A stretch of DNA of 64,000 bases from Oleispira sp963933055 (lineage in GTDB: Bacteria > Pseudomonadota > Gammaproteobacteria > Pseudomonadales > Oceanobacteraceae): positions 1-64,000 of the forward strand of contig CAWVSY010000002.1 of the NCBI GenBank assembly GCA_963933055.1, written 5' to 3'. The notes below the pieces were generated by a model, which was given only the letters and a program-made list of their open reading frames with translations, did no database searches and was not told the origin of the DNA. This document shows, in pieces, positions 17,808 through 25,829 of this stretch. Each line of letters opens with the position of its first letter. Position 1 is the stretch's first letter. The position numbers and the translations under genes are program-made.

Positions 17808-18431
17808 TTGACTCAGAGCACTCAGAGCAATGCTCAATATCTAAACCAACTGGTTTTGCAGATAGCACAAAAGAATGAACAAGCTTACCTAGAATTGTTT
17901 GAATCCTGTGCTGGCCGCTTAAAGGCCTATGCGATCAAGTGCGGCTCGAATTCATCTGACGCGGAAGACCTGCTTCAAGAATGCCTGCTAACGGTTTGGA
18001 ATAAAGCACCTCAGTTTAACCCGAAAACCGCTTCGGCTATGACCTGGATGTATACCATCATTCGTAATAGACGCATTGATCTATTGCGCAAAGAAAAGCC
18101 TAATCTTATTCAATCATTTGATTTATGGCCTGACGGCGACCTAGAACAGACCTACGCTGATCAATTCGCCTCAACTCACCTTGATGATGATGTTGAAGGT
18201 GATCTAAATGCGAATCTAGTCCGTATACTCATAGAATCACTGCCAGAAGAGCAAAGACAAATCGTATACAAGGTCTATTTCGAAGGAAAGTCTCATAGCG
18301 AGATCGCCCTAGATCTTGGATTACCTCTTGGTACGATTAAATCTCGCTTACGTTTGGCGATGAAGAAACTTGATAACCTTGCGAAAGAACAAATGACATG
18401 GCTAATTATCATCCTGCTGACGAACTTTTAA
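17808..18431 (+). CDS. rpoE: ECF sigma factor, RpoE partner of ChrR (ECF11 type)
   Basis: A 207-residue extracytoplasmic-function sigma factor. Region 2 spans about residues 25-95 (AEDLLQECLLTVWNKAPQF, then WMYTIIRNRRIDLLRKEK) and region 4 about residues 137-195 (LPEEQRQIVYKVYFEGKSHSEIALDLGLPLGTIKSRLRLAMKK pattern). It directs transcription of singlet-oxygen response genes when released from ChrR. The frame opens with TTG at 17808; no in-frame ATG fits better. It overlaps chrR by 34 bp, the normal arrangement. No clear copy of its own TGATC-N16-CGTA promoter was found in the 104 bp upstream, so its autoregulation is open. Confidence 0.92.
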   Translation: MTQSTQSNAQYLNQLVLQIAQKNEQAYLELFESCAGRLKAYAIKCGSNSSDAEDLLQECLLTVWNKAPQFNPKTASAMTWMYTIIRNRRIDLLRKEKPNLIQSFDLWPDGDLEQTYADQFASTHLDDDVEGDLNANLVRILIESLPEEQRQIVYKVYFEGKSHSEIALDLGLPLGTIKSRLRLAMKKLDNLAKEQMTWLIIILLTNF

Positions 18432-19090
18432 TGCAATTTGCTGCTGGGCAGCTGACCAATGCACTTGGTATTCAGACAGCTTGTCATCTTGAAAGCTGCA
18501 AATTGTGCCAACACAAAGCTCATCTTTATGAGCAACTTGGAGGAGACTTAATTGATATCTCAACTCCGGCCGAGGTTGCGCCTGATGCACAAGCAAGACT
18601 TCTAAATAATCTGCATAAACAGCAAGCATCTGCCGTGGATTTAACCCACACGTCTTCAATACAAAGTGAAGTCGAAATACTTTATAAAGAGCAGCTGGCT
18701 AATGCGAATCAGAGAGTGCCAAGGCCGCTACGACGCTTTGTGCCTGATTATTACGATAACTTACCTTGGTCTGGTTTTAGTAAAAGCATTCAAAGCTATG
18801 ACTTGCCGTTTTCGGACGAGCAATATACTGCTCGCTTCTACAAAATAGCCGCGGGTAAAGAATTGCCTCAGCATACCCATAAAGGCAATGAGTTTACGTT
18901 AGTGATTTCTGGCAGCTTTTCAGATCTATCAGGTGATTATCATCCTGGGGATTTTGTCTTGGCAGATGACAGCACACACCATCAACCAAGAGCACATGAA
19001 AAAGAAGATTGCATCTGCTTTGCGGTAATGGATGCGCCCTTAAAAATGACAGGGTTCTTTGGACGTATGCTCAACCCCTTCATTAAATAA
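18398..19090 (+). CDS. chrR: ChrR zinc-binding cupin anti-sigma factor
   Basis: A 230-residue cytosolic anti-sigma factor. The N-terminal ASD domain has zinc ligands His5, His30, Cys34 and Cys37 (ACHLESCKLC), equivalent to those in Rhodobacter ChrR. The C-terminal cupin (about residues 130-215) has LPQHTHKGNEFTLV and a later THH, the metal site needed for the singlet oxygen response. Under photo-oxidative stress the sigma factor is freed. Strong family match and the sigma overlap make this a confident call. Confidence 0.93.
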   Translation: MANYHPADELLMQFAAGQLTNALGIQTACHLESCKLCQHKAHLYEQLGGDLIDISTPAEVAPDAQARLLNNLHKQQASAVDLTHTSSIQSEVEILYKEQLANANQRVPRPLRRFVPDYYDNLPWSGFSKSIQSYDLPFSDEQYTARFYKIAAGKELPQHTHKGNEFTLVISGSFSDLSGDYHPGDFVLADDSTHHQPRAHEKEDCICFAVMDAPLKMTGFFGRMLNPFIK

Positions 19091-19101
19091 ATCTCTTTTT
19101 G

Positions 19102-19129
19102 CAATCCACTTTTCCCATTACTGCGTATA
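19102..19129 (+). promoter_or_regulatory. Weaker RpoE(ChrR)-like promoter before the SDR operon
   Basis: CAATCC (19102-19107), 16 bp, CGTATA (19124-19129), followed by a GAGGAAAGG ribosome site. The -10 and spacer are as in the two strong sites in the island; the -35 keeps ATCC but has lost TG. It would start transcription near 19136 and drive the SDR-DUF2878-DUF3833 genes independently of chrR. Confidence 0.42.
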
Positions 19130-19169
19130 AAAATTATTAGTAATGAGAAAAGAGGAAAGGAAAAAGATT

Positions 19170-19925
19170 ATGATCAGCAATGAAATTATCTGGATTACAG
19201 GCGCGAGTAGCGGCATTGGCCGTGCCGTTGCAATACAACTTGCGAAACAAGGTAATCGAATCATTGCCTCTGGTCGTAACCGAGAAGCCCTTGCAAGCCT
19301 TGCGCTTGAATCTGATAACATTCTCCCCTTAGTGTGTGACCTAGTCACCGATACTCAAGCAGGCATTCGTAAATCACTGTCTGAATTCACCTCGCACATC
19401 GACCGTATTATTCTGTCTGCGGGTGATTGCCAATATTTGGATATCAATCAAGAAGATTGGTCGTGTATCAATCATGTAATGGATATTAATTTTCACGGCA
19501 GTATTAAAGCCATTCATGCCGCTTTACCTTTAATTGAACAATCAGATCGTGGTCATATTGTTGGAATTTCTTCAATGGCTAGTCTGGCGCCATTTACCCA
19601 AGCAGAAGCTTATGGTGCTTCTAAGGCGGCGCTGAGTTATTTTTTAAGTGCTTTACGCATTGATTTGAAAAATAAAAATATTGATGTCACCGATATTATG
19701 CCAGGGTTCATTGATACCCCTCTGACCCAAAAAAATGATTTTTCCATGCCTTTCTTACTATCGCCAGACCAGGCCAGTGATAAAATTATTAAAGCTATTG
19801 AAAAACGCAGTTTTAATAGCGTATTTCCAAAACGCTTATTTTGGTTATTCAAGTTTCTCTCTTGTATCCCAGGTATTTGGGCGAAAGCGAATGCCCCCAA
19901 AATCTCATCAGAGAAAGCACAATAA
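19170..19925 (+). CDS. Short-chain dehydrogenase/reductase
   Basis: An SDR of about 250 residues. The cofactor motif WITGASSGIGRAVA is at the N-terminus and the catalytic pair is in AEAYGASKAALSY (Tyr-x3-Lys), with the preceding Ser in VGISSMAS; a GFIDTPLT motif closes the nucleotide site. It should reduce or oxidise a carbonyl with NAD(P)H; the substrate is probably a lipid-derived aldehyde or ketone given the cluster, which is inference. The ATG at 19170 is chosen over 19143 because GAGGAAAGG sits just before it. SDRs of this kind are regular members of RpoE-ChrR regulons. Confidence 0.87.
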   Translation: MISNEIIWITGASSGIGRAVAIQLAKQGNRIIASGRNREALASLALESDNILPLVCDLVTDTQAGIRKSLSEFTSHIDRIILSAGDCQYLDINQEDWSCINHVMDINFHGSIKAIHAALPLIEQSDRGHIVGISSMASLAPFTQAEAYGASKAALSYFLSALRIDLKNKNIDVTDIMPGFIDTPLTQKNDFSMPFLLSPDQASDKIIKAIEKRSFNSVFPKRLFWLFKFLSCIPGIWAKANAPKISSEKAQ

Positions 19926-20479
19926 TGCTCTCGGCCATTCGCTCTAGCCTTATCAAAAATAAAACACTATTAGTGAATGCTATCGCTTTTCAAGTTGTTT
20001 GGTTTATTTGTGTGCAAGGCCATAATCTACTCGCTTTACTCGCGGCGATAGTCTTGCTTTTTATTTATAAACTGACGGTTAATCCCAGTTTAAAAACATG
20101 GCTAGCCTTGCTCACTTTTAGCCTAATTGGCTATTTAGGTGACGGCATTATCGCAATGTTATTTAACGTGAATTACTCCGCTACTAGCAACCCTTTATTA
20201 TCACCCATATGGCTATTAGCACTGTGGCTAGCATTTTCGACAACTTTGAATCATTCAATGTCATGGCTATTCACCTCGTATTATCTAACGATACCCATTG
20301 CTTTATTAATAGTTCCACTGAGTTATTTGGCAGGTATTACCCTATCAGGTTCCAGTTTCACTCATGCTACCGACTCAATATCGTATTGGTTATTCTTCAT
20401 TATCGAAGGCCTCTGGTGGGCCATATTGCTTTTAAGTTATCAGAAATTTAACTCATCAAAAAAGGTGAAGCATGATTAA
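19925..20479 (+). CDS. DUF2878 membrane protein
   Basis: A protein of about 184 residues with five to six hydrophobic helices, e.g. ALLAAIVLLFIYKLTV and SPIWLLALWLAFSTTLNHSM, the last containing the WLAFATTLNHSL-like signature of DUF2878. Function is unknown; the family recurs in photo-oxidative stress clusters with CFA synthase and DUF3833. Its ATG overlaps the SDR stop (TAATG), so the start at 19925 is clear even though the open frame extends upstream. It overlaps the next gene by 8 bp. Confidence 0.82.
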   Translation: MLSAIRSSLIKNKTLLVNAIAFQVVWFICVQGHNLLALLAAIVLLFIYKLTVNPSLKTWLALLTFSLIGYLGDGIIAMLFNVNYSATSNPLLSPIWLLALWLAFSTTLNHSMSWLFTSYYLTIPIALLIVPLSYLAGITLSGSSFTHATDSISYWLFFIIEGLWWAILLLSYQKFNSSKKVKHD

Positions 20480-21206
20480 AATACGACGATCGATATGCTT
20501 AATCGCACTCACTGCAACCGCCATCACTACGACAGCATTTGCTAACGACAAATCAGAGGCATTTATTGGCTATGCGTACGACCTTAAAACACAAGAACTT
20601 CTTTATACAGAACAGCATAGCTACCCTAGCGCTGTAATTCATGACGTTAAATACACAGAACCAGATGGTAAGCTATTTGCCAATAAAACAATCGATTACC
20701 AACACAGTTATCATGCCCCGAATATTCTGCAAAAAAATAATAGAAACGGTGAGTTTATTGATATAAAGCGAATCGAAGATAAAGATGGTCGACAAGAAAC
20801 TCTCATTAAATATCAAGAAAATAAAAAAGAAAGCATAAAAACAGGTAGCGTAAATAACAACCCAAACTTGGTTATTGATGCCGGATTTAATCAGTTCATA
20901 ATTAAGCACTGGGATACGTTAATAGCGGGTAAAAAAATGACTATTGATTATCTTATTCCTTCAGCGCTAGACCATTATGAACTCAGCATAAAGAAAGAAT
21001 CTTGCGAAGATAAAGGCCATCATTGCTTCTCTATATCAGCGTCCAGTTTCTTGATTAGCTTATTTTCCAGTGATTTAAAATTAACCTACAAAATCACAGA
21101 AAATAATCACATCCGCTTAATCAGCTTTCAAGGACGATCAAACATTTGTGATAGCGAAGGCGATTATCAGGATGTAAAAATAATCTATCAATATGAGCAA
21201 GCATAA
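20472..21206 (+). CDS. Exported protein of unknown function in the ChrR cluster
   Basis: A 244-residue protein with a clean signal peptide (positively charged MIKIRR, hydrophobic LIALTATAITTTAF, cleavage likely after AFA). The mature part is rich in beta-strand-like alternation and has a conserved-looking YDLKTQELLYTEQH start and paired cysteines (CEDKGHHC). I recognise no catalytic motif. Position within the overlapping SDR-DUF2878-DUF3833 operon suggests periplasmic work on lipids or envelope under light stress; this is only context. Confidence 0.72.
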   Translation: MIKIRRSICLIALTATAITTTAFANDKSEAFIGYAYDLKTQELLYTEQHSYPSAVIHDVKYTEPDGKLFANKTIDYQHSYHAPNILQKNNRNGEFIDIKRIEDKDGRQETLIKYQENKKESIKTGSVNNNPNLVIDAGFNQFIIKHWDTLIAGKKMTIDYLIPSALDHYELSIKKESCEDKGHHCFSISASSFLISLFSSDLKLTYKITENNHIRLISFQGRSNICDSEGDYQDVKIIYQYEQA

Positions 21207-21216
21207 GGTGAAATCA

Positions 21217-21762
21217 ATGAACACAATCTCCTCGTATTTTATTCTGTTATTTACCCTGCTATTTTTAAGTGCATGCAGCTCGGTTGATATAAAACAGTAT
21301 GAGAACAATCAACCCAAGTTGATACTGGATCAGTTCTTTAACGGAGATCTGACGGCTCACGGAATTCTAAAAAACCGCAACGGTGAAGTAACTCGCTATT
21401 TCAACGTCACGATGACAGGCACATGGGATGAAAATGGCGTAGGAACGCTAGCCGAGAAATTCATTTTTGACGACAATAGCATTGAATACCGGACATGGGT
21501 ATTTACGCCGATACAAACAGATAGCGGAATTCAGTATCTGGCAAAAGCAAATGATACATTATCAGAAACGATGATTGATTTGAGCGGTAATGCATTCTTT
21601 ATGAATTACGACCTACTGATCAATTATAAAGGTGATGATCTAGAGGTTAATATTGATGACAAAATGTACTTAGTCAGCGACAAGGTTATTATCAACGAAT
21701 CAATAATGACTAAGTATGGTATTGAAGTCGGCTATATAACGCTAACCATTATTAAGCTATAA
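21217..21762 (+). CDS. DUF3833 family lipoprotein
   Basis: A lipoprotein of about 181 residues: signal LLFTLLFLSACSS with lipobox cysteine near residue 20, then LILDQFFNGDLTAHGILKNRNGEV and FDDNSIEYRTW, the signatures of DUF3833. It is probably anchored in the outer membrane. Function unknown, but recurrent in RpoE-ChrR clusters with CFA synthase. The ATG at 21217 follows an AAGGTGA ribosome site; the alternative at 21193 would lie inside the upstream gene. Last gene of the plus-strand operon. Confidence 0.85.
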   Translation: MNTISSYFILLFTLLFLSACSSVDIKQYENNQPKLILDQFFNGDLTAHGILKNRNGEVTRYFNVTMTGTWDENGVGTLAEKFIFDDNSIEYRTWVFTPIQTDSGIQYLAKANDTLSETMIDLSGNAFFMNYDLLINYKGDDLEVNIDDKMYLVSDKVIINESIMTKYGIEVGYITLTIIKL

Positions 21763-21787
21763 CAGATTTAAGTTATAACAATTTTAT

Positions 21788-21806
21788 AAGGGGCTAAGCC
21801 CCTTTT
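21788..21806. terminator. Bidirectional intrinsic terminator
   Basis: AAGGGGC, loop TAA, GCCCCTT followed by TT on the plus strand and flanked by A/T tracts on both sides. It lies between the convergent DUF3833 and cynS genes and can serve both. Confidence 0.8.
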
Positions 21807-21821
21807 AGAATAAAAATGACA

Positions 21822-22271
21822 CTAGTATTCTTTATAAGGTAAAAACTTACCCGATAATACGACATTCACTCGATCGCCTTTCGGGTCAGCTTCACGCTGA
21901 ATGTCCATTGAGAAATCAATCGCACTCATAATGCCATCGCCAAACTCTTCATGGATCAGCTCCTTAATTGTTGATCCATAGACATTAACTATTTCATACC
22001 AGCGATAAATCAGTGGGTCGCTGGGTACCGCTGTTGGTAATGAGCCTTTATAGGGGGCGATTTGCAGCCAAGCAATCGCTTCATCGGGCAATGAAAATAT
22101 TTCACCGACGATTTCAGCTTGTTGCTTATTAAACGTCATCTGGCCTAAGCAGGCCGCTGTCGTCCACTCTTTAGATAAATTGAGGGCTTCTGCTACATCG
22201 TGCCATTTAATACCCTTCATAACTTTACTGGCTAAAATTAACTGGGTTACTTCATCGCGATTACTCATCAT
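21822..22271 (-). CDS. cynS: Cyanate hydratase (cyanase)
   Basis: A 149-residue cytosolic enzyme that converts cyanate plus bicarbonate to ammonia and CO2 as a decamer. Catalytic residues align with E. coli Arg96, Glu99 and Ser122 as Arg90 and Glu93 (PLIYRWYEIVNVYG) and Ser116 (GIMSAIDFSMDI). The N-terminal helix bundle has an HTH-like fold typical of the family. It is the last gene of the channel-kinase-cyanase operon, so it likely supplies ammonia from cyanate under nitrogen limitation. An AGGAG box precedes the ATG. Confidence 0.95.
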   Translation of the reverse strand: MMSNRDEVTQLILASKVMKGIKWHDVAEALNLSKEWTTAACLGQMTFNKQQAEIVGEIFSLPDEAIAWLQIAPYKGSLPTAVPSDPLIYRWYEIVNVYGSTIKELIHEEFGDGIMSAIDFSMDIQREADPKGDRVNVVLSGKFLPYKEY

Positions 22272-22295
22272 ATTATAACTCCTAATTGGATAACT

Positions 22296-24029
22296 TTATG
22301 GTTTTAATAAATACAGAATAATTAACGCCAAACCGAAGGAAATCCCCTGCCAAAAAGCAACAGGATTGCGTTCAATAAGAGGTGGCCTAGTTTTATCTAA
22401 AAAGTTTTTATTTGGAGCGCGTAAATCATGCACAAATTCGAATAGATCGTACTGGCGACGACCAGGAATCGGGCTCAGTGCTTTAGCAAGGGCATCATCG
22501 ACCCACGAAGGTATTGCGCGCTCATCACTTAATAAGGTTTTATAGTGAAGCTTCCTTTGCTCTGACAGTGTTTTCGTACGAGCCACTTTAGCGTCGTAAG
22601 GATAGCTACCCACCAATAAATAATAAGTAATGACCGCCAGTGAAAATAATTCAGATTGCACACTCCCTTGTTCGCCCAAAAAATACTCTGGCGCACTGTA
22701 CAAGGCCGTGCCTAGCAAGTAGGTTGCTGGAGAGTCATTACGCATCTCTTCTAACCCAGCAATATTTACTGAGCCAAAGTCTATAATTTTCAACGTACCC
22801 GACAAGTCTAAAATAATATTTTCTGGGCGTAAGTCTTGATGCAGCATATCCATTTTATGAAAGGCATTTAATCCCTTGGCGATCTGTTCAATGAAACCTC
22901 GTACAATTTCTAGGCTAGGGTTTGGGTTATCCACGGCCCACTGTGCTAATGTTTGGCCTTCTATGTATTCAAAAACCGTATAAATATAATTACGTGGACG
23001 CTCTGCTAAATCGGCTTTTAATACATGAGCATTATTGATTCTTCTGGCGACCCACTCTTCTAATAAAAAACGTTCTAAATGCTCGGCATCTTGCTCTATA
23101 TCACTTGCAGGTGCTTTTATAACGACTTGCTTAGCGCTTTTTATATCTTTTGCCAAATAAACTCGACTGCGACTATTAGCATGCAAACGTCTTATAATCA
23201 GATAGCCATCAAATTCCATTCTGGCGTCTAATAACGGAGGGAGTTTTAACTGTTCAACGTATTTACTTAAGTTAATCTGGCTTTCTTCAGGAAGCTGGTC
23301 AATTCGAACTATTTGAATCGATAAATTGTCATCACTGCCTAGGTCATATGCTTTATGCACAAGAGACTCAGCGGCTTTATTTAAATCATCACCTTGCTTC
23401 TTAATACTACTGATAATGTCTTTAGAAGATAAAAAATCATAGATACCATCAGTGCAAACAATAAAAATATCATCCTTCGTCAGTGATATTGTTTGATGGT
23501 CAAAGCTGCATTGCTGATTGATGCCTAAGGCTCGACTTAAGTAGCTTTTACTTTCGCTGGTTCCTTCATTAACCCACAATCTATGATCGTTGGTTAATTG
23601 TTCCAGCCCATACTGACTCAAACGATAAATTCGGGTATCACCTACATGAAAAAGATGTGCACTGCGATTCTTTAAAATTAAAGCGCTAAAAGTAGAAATA
23701 TAGCCTTTATCTTTATCATAACGCCCTGCGCCTGACATCGTTTGAGAATATAACCAAGAATTAATCGACGTTAAAACGCGCTCTACAGAACTCTTTACCG
23801 TCCAAGCCTCAGAAGTGCAGTAATAATCATCGAGAAAGGTTTTAACGGCGGCTTCACTTGCGATGTGACTGGTATCGCTTGAGCTAATGCCATCGGCCAT
23901 GGTTATAGCAATGCCTTTTAACGCAAGCAGAGATTTTTGGGGGATAAAAGAACCATGACAGTCTTGGTTTTTTTCTTTGCGCCCTTTATCGGAATATTGC
24001 CCTATTGAAACGCTGAGTTCGGCTGCCAT
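22296..24029 (-). CDS. PP2C phosphatase-Ser/Thr kinase fusion, membrane anchored
   Basis: A 577-residue signalling protein. Residues 1-240 form a PP2C phosphatase (MADGISSSDTSHIASE, HVGDTRIYRL, FIVCTDGIYDFL supply metal-binding aspartates). Residues about 265-530 form a Hanks-type kinase with lysine in VVIKAP, catalytic loop LLHQDLRPENIILD and DFG in IIDFGSVN. One C-terminal helix (ISFGLALIILYLL) anchors it. Having both activities suggests a switch on a shared target. Homologues sit with nitrate/nitrite assimilation genes in pseudomonads and marine relatives; here it lies between a nitrite-type channel and cyanase. The target protein is unknown. Confidence 0.9.
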   Translation of the reverse strand: MAAELSVSIGQYSDKGRKEKNQDCHGSFIPQKSLLALKGIAITMADGISSSDTSHIASEAAVKTFLDDYYCTSEAWTVKSSVERVLTSINSWLYSQTMSGAGRYDKDKGYISTFSALILKNRSAHLFHVGDTRIYRLSQYGLEQLTNDHRLWVNEGTSESKSYLSRALGINQQCSFDHQTISLTKDDIFIVCTDGIYDFLSSKDIISSIKKQGDDLNKAAESLVHKAYDLGSDDNLSIQIVRIDQLPEESQINLSKYVEQLKLPPLLDARMEFDGYLIIRRLHANSRSRVYLAKDIKSAKQVVIKAPASDIEQDAEHLERFLLEEWVARRINNAHVLKADLAERPRNYIYTVFEYIEGQTLAQWAVDNPNPSLEIVRGFIEQIAKGLNAFHKMDMLHQDLRPENIILDLSGTLKIIDFGSVNIAGLEEMRNDSPATYLLGTALYSAPEYFLGEQGSVQSELFSLAVITYYLLVGSYPYDAKVARTKTLSEQRKLHYKTLLSDERAIPSWVDDALAKALSPIPGRRQYDLFEFVHDLRAPNKNFLDKTRPPLIERNPVAFWQGISFGLALIILYLLKP

Positions 24030-24072
24030 GGTTTTCTTTCTTTTTAATGATGTATTTTAGTTATTCTCACTA

Positions 24073-24915
24073 TTAATTAGCCTTTGCTAATGCCGCCGTA
24101 CGAGTCTCGTTAGTGCGCTTTGGTGCTGTTCTAACGTGAGTGGTATAAATCGTTAAACCGGTAAACGCTAAACCGCCAACCAAGTTACCCAAAGCGGTAG
24201 GCACTTCATTCCATACAATATAATCCATGAAAGAGAACTCACCCCCCATAATCAGGCTGAATGGGAATAAAAACATGTTAACAACAGAATGTTCAAAACC
24301 CATATAGAAGAACAAAAAGATTGGCATCCACATAGCAATCACTTTGCCGCTAACAGAAGTAGAAATTAATGCGCCAACAACGCCTAACGATACCATCCAG
24401 TTGCACAACATACCGCGAACAAAAATAGTAAACCAACCATCAATACCATGAGCCGCATAACCTAATGTCCGCGCTTCACCAATGCTCGCCACTTTGGCAC
24501 CAACTGCACCAGGGTCAACATTAAAACCGTAAGTGAAAATCCAAGCCATTAAAAAAGCCACGGTTAATGCACCCAAAAAATTACCAATAAAAACTAATCC
24601 CCAGTTTCTTAAAACACCATTAATGGTTACACCTGGACGTTTATCTAACCAAGCCAGCGGTGCTAAAACAAAAACACCGGTTAATAAATCAAAGCCCATT
24701 AAATACAACATACAAAAACCAACAGGGAATAAAATAGCACCTAATAAAAAGCTGCCGGTATTAACCGCAATGGTAATTGCAAAAACGGCCGCCAAAGCCA
24801 AAATAGCCCCTGCCATAAAAGCTCGAATAATCGTATCTCTTGTTGACATAAAAATTTTAGATTCGCCAGCATCTACCATTTTGGTAGCAAACTCTGCGGG
24901 GGCTAGATAGGACAT
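24073..24915 (-). CDS. Formate/nitrite transporter (FNT) family channel
   Basis: A 280-residue pentameric-type channel with six helices. Family signatures include MDLLTGVFVLAPL-like FDLLTGVFVLAPLAWLD, LVFIGNFLGAL and CNWMVSLGV, and the central HSVVNMFLFP with the conserved pore histidine. It moves small monovalent anions such as nitrite, formate or possibly cyanate. Neighbouring cyanase and the sigma-54 promoter at 24962-24977 favour a nitrogen role (NirC-like) over formate. First gene of a three-gene minus-strand operon. Confidence 0.88.
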   Translation of the reverse strand: MSYLAPAEFATKMVDAGESKIFMSTRDTIIRAFMAGAILALAAVFAITIAVNTGSFLLGAILFPVGFCMLYLMGFDLLTGVFVLAPLAWLDKRPGVTINGVLRNWGLVFIGNFLGALTVAFLMAWIFTYGFNVDPGAVGAKVASIGEARTLGYAAHGIDGWFTIFVRGMLCNWMVSLGVVGALISTSVSGKVIAMWMPIFLFFYMGFEHSVVNMFLFPFSLIMGGEFSFMDYIVWNEVPTALGNLVGGLAFTGLTIYTTHVRTAPKRTNETRTAALAKAN

Positions 24916-24961
24916 AGTCTTTCTCTCTTTGATTAGAATTAAAATGATTTAATTCATCTAC

Positions 24962-24977
24962 AGCAATAGCTATGCCA
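24962..24977 (-). promoter_or_regulatory. Sigma-54 promoter of the channel-kinase-cyanase operon
   Basis: The minus strand reads TGGCATAGCTATTGCT (24977 to 24962), with GG and GC exactly 10 bp apart as required for RpoN. The start would be near 24951, 36 bp before the channel ATG. Nitrogen control through NtrC is expected. Confidence 0.75.
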
Positions 24978-25357
24978 AGGTATTTTATTATTGCAATACC
25001 TCATCAGATCAAGAAGTTGATGAAAAAATAAGCATTATATCCAGAGAAAATCAGTGATTAGTGCACCGCTAAAAGGCCTTTTAAAAGTTAAATATTATTA
25101 ATGCTTTTTTTTAGTGCGAGCATTATCTCTTACTCTTTTACGCAAGCATTGTTTTATTCAGAAGCGCTGATAAATAGATCATAAACAAGATTAGCAATGC
25201 GCATAAGAAAGCGGTTGAGAATTATACGTATTTATATTCATTAACGGTTTCTTAAAATTACCAATTACTTTCATTATTAACTCTAAAAATTGTTTTATTT
25301 TTGCTATTATTGGAAGTTAAATAGATCAACTAGCCACAATAAATAATAGGCACCGCT
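24978..25357. other. Intergenic control region between the FNT channel and bacterioferritin genes
   Basis: About 380 bp of very AT-rich DNA with no credible gene. It holds an NtrC-like half-site TGCACC at 25062-25067, roughly 110 bp upstream of the sigma-54 start, and a perfect 12-bp palindrome AAAAGGCCTTTT at 25071-25082. A full NtrC dyad could not be made out. The plus-strand end (25280-25357) should carry the bacterioferritin promoter; no Fur box was seen there. Confidence 0.4.
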
Positions 25358-25828
25358 ATGAAAGGTAATCCAAAGGTTCTGAGCATCCTTAATCAAGCGC
25401 TTACGACCGAACTGACGTCTATTAATCAGTTTTTCTTACATGCGCGCATGTTTAAAAACTGGGGATTAGAAGAGCTTAATGAAAAGGCGTATAAAAAATC
25501 CATTAAAGACATGAAGCAAGCGGATCAATTGATTGAGCGCATTCTGTTTTTAGAAGGCCTGCCTAACTTGCAGCAATTGGGCAAACTGCTCATCGGTGAA
25601 CATACAGAAGAAATGATCCAATCGGATTTAACCTTCGAAACGGTTCAAATTGCAGAATTAAGAAGTGCCGTTGCCTTGTGCGAACAAGAAAAAGACTATG
25701 TTAGTCGTGAGCTTCTGCAAAGCATCCTTAGCTATGAAGAAGACCATCTCGACTGGCTTGAGACACAACAATCATTAATCAAAACAACTGGTATTGAGAA
25801 TTACCAGCAATCTATGATGGAGAGCTAA
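25358..25828 (+). CDS. bfr: Bacterioferritin, haem-binding subunit lacking a full ferroxidase site
   Basis: A 156-residue four-helix-bundle iron storage subunit. Haem ligand Met52 is present (KDMKQAD), and Glu18, Glu94, Glu127 and His130 of the ferroxidase centre are kept, but the usual Glu51 is Asp and His54 is Gln. This is the pattern of the alpha-type subunit in heteropolymeric bacterioferritins, which holds haem while its partner oxidises iron. The partner gene follows after 1 bp. Such pairs form mixed 24-mers in Pseudomonas putida and Neisseria. Confidence 0.92.
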   Translation: MKGNPKVLSILNQALTTELTSINQFFLHARMFKNWGLEELNEKAYKKSIKDMKQADQLIERILFLEGLPNLQQLGKLLIGEHTEEMIQSDLTFETVQIAELRSAVALCEQEKDYVSRELLQSILSYEEDHLDWLETQQSLIKTTGIENYQQSMMES

Positions 25829-25829
25829 G

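Noticed and set aside
24533..24910. Lysine-rich plus-strand frame opposite the FNT channel gene
   Set aside because: Low-complexity mirror of membrane-helix codons; no ribosome site or family similarity.
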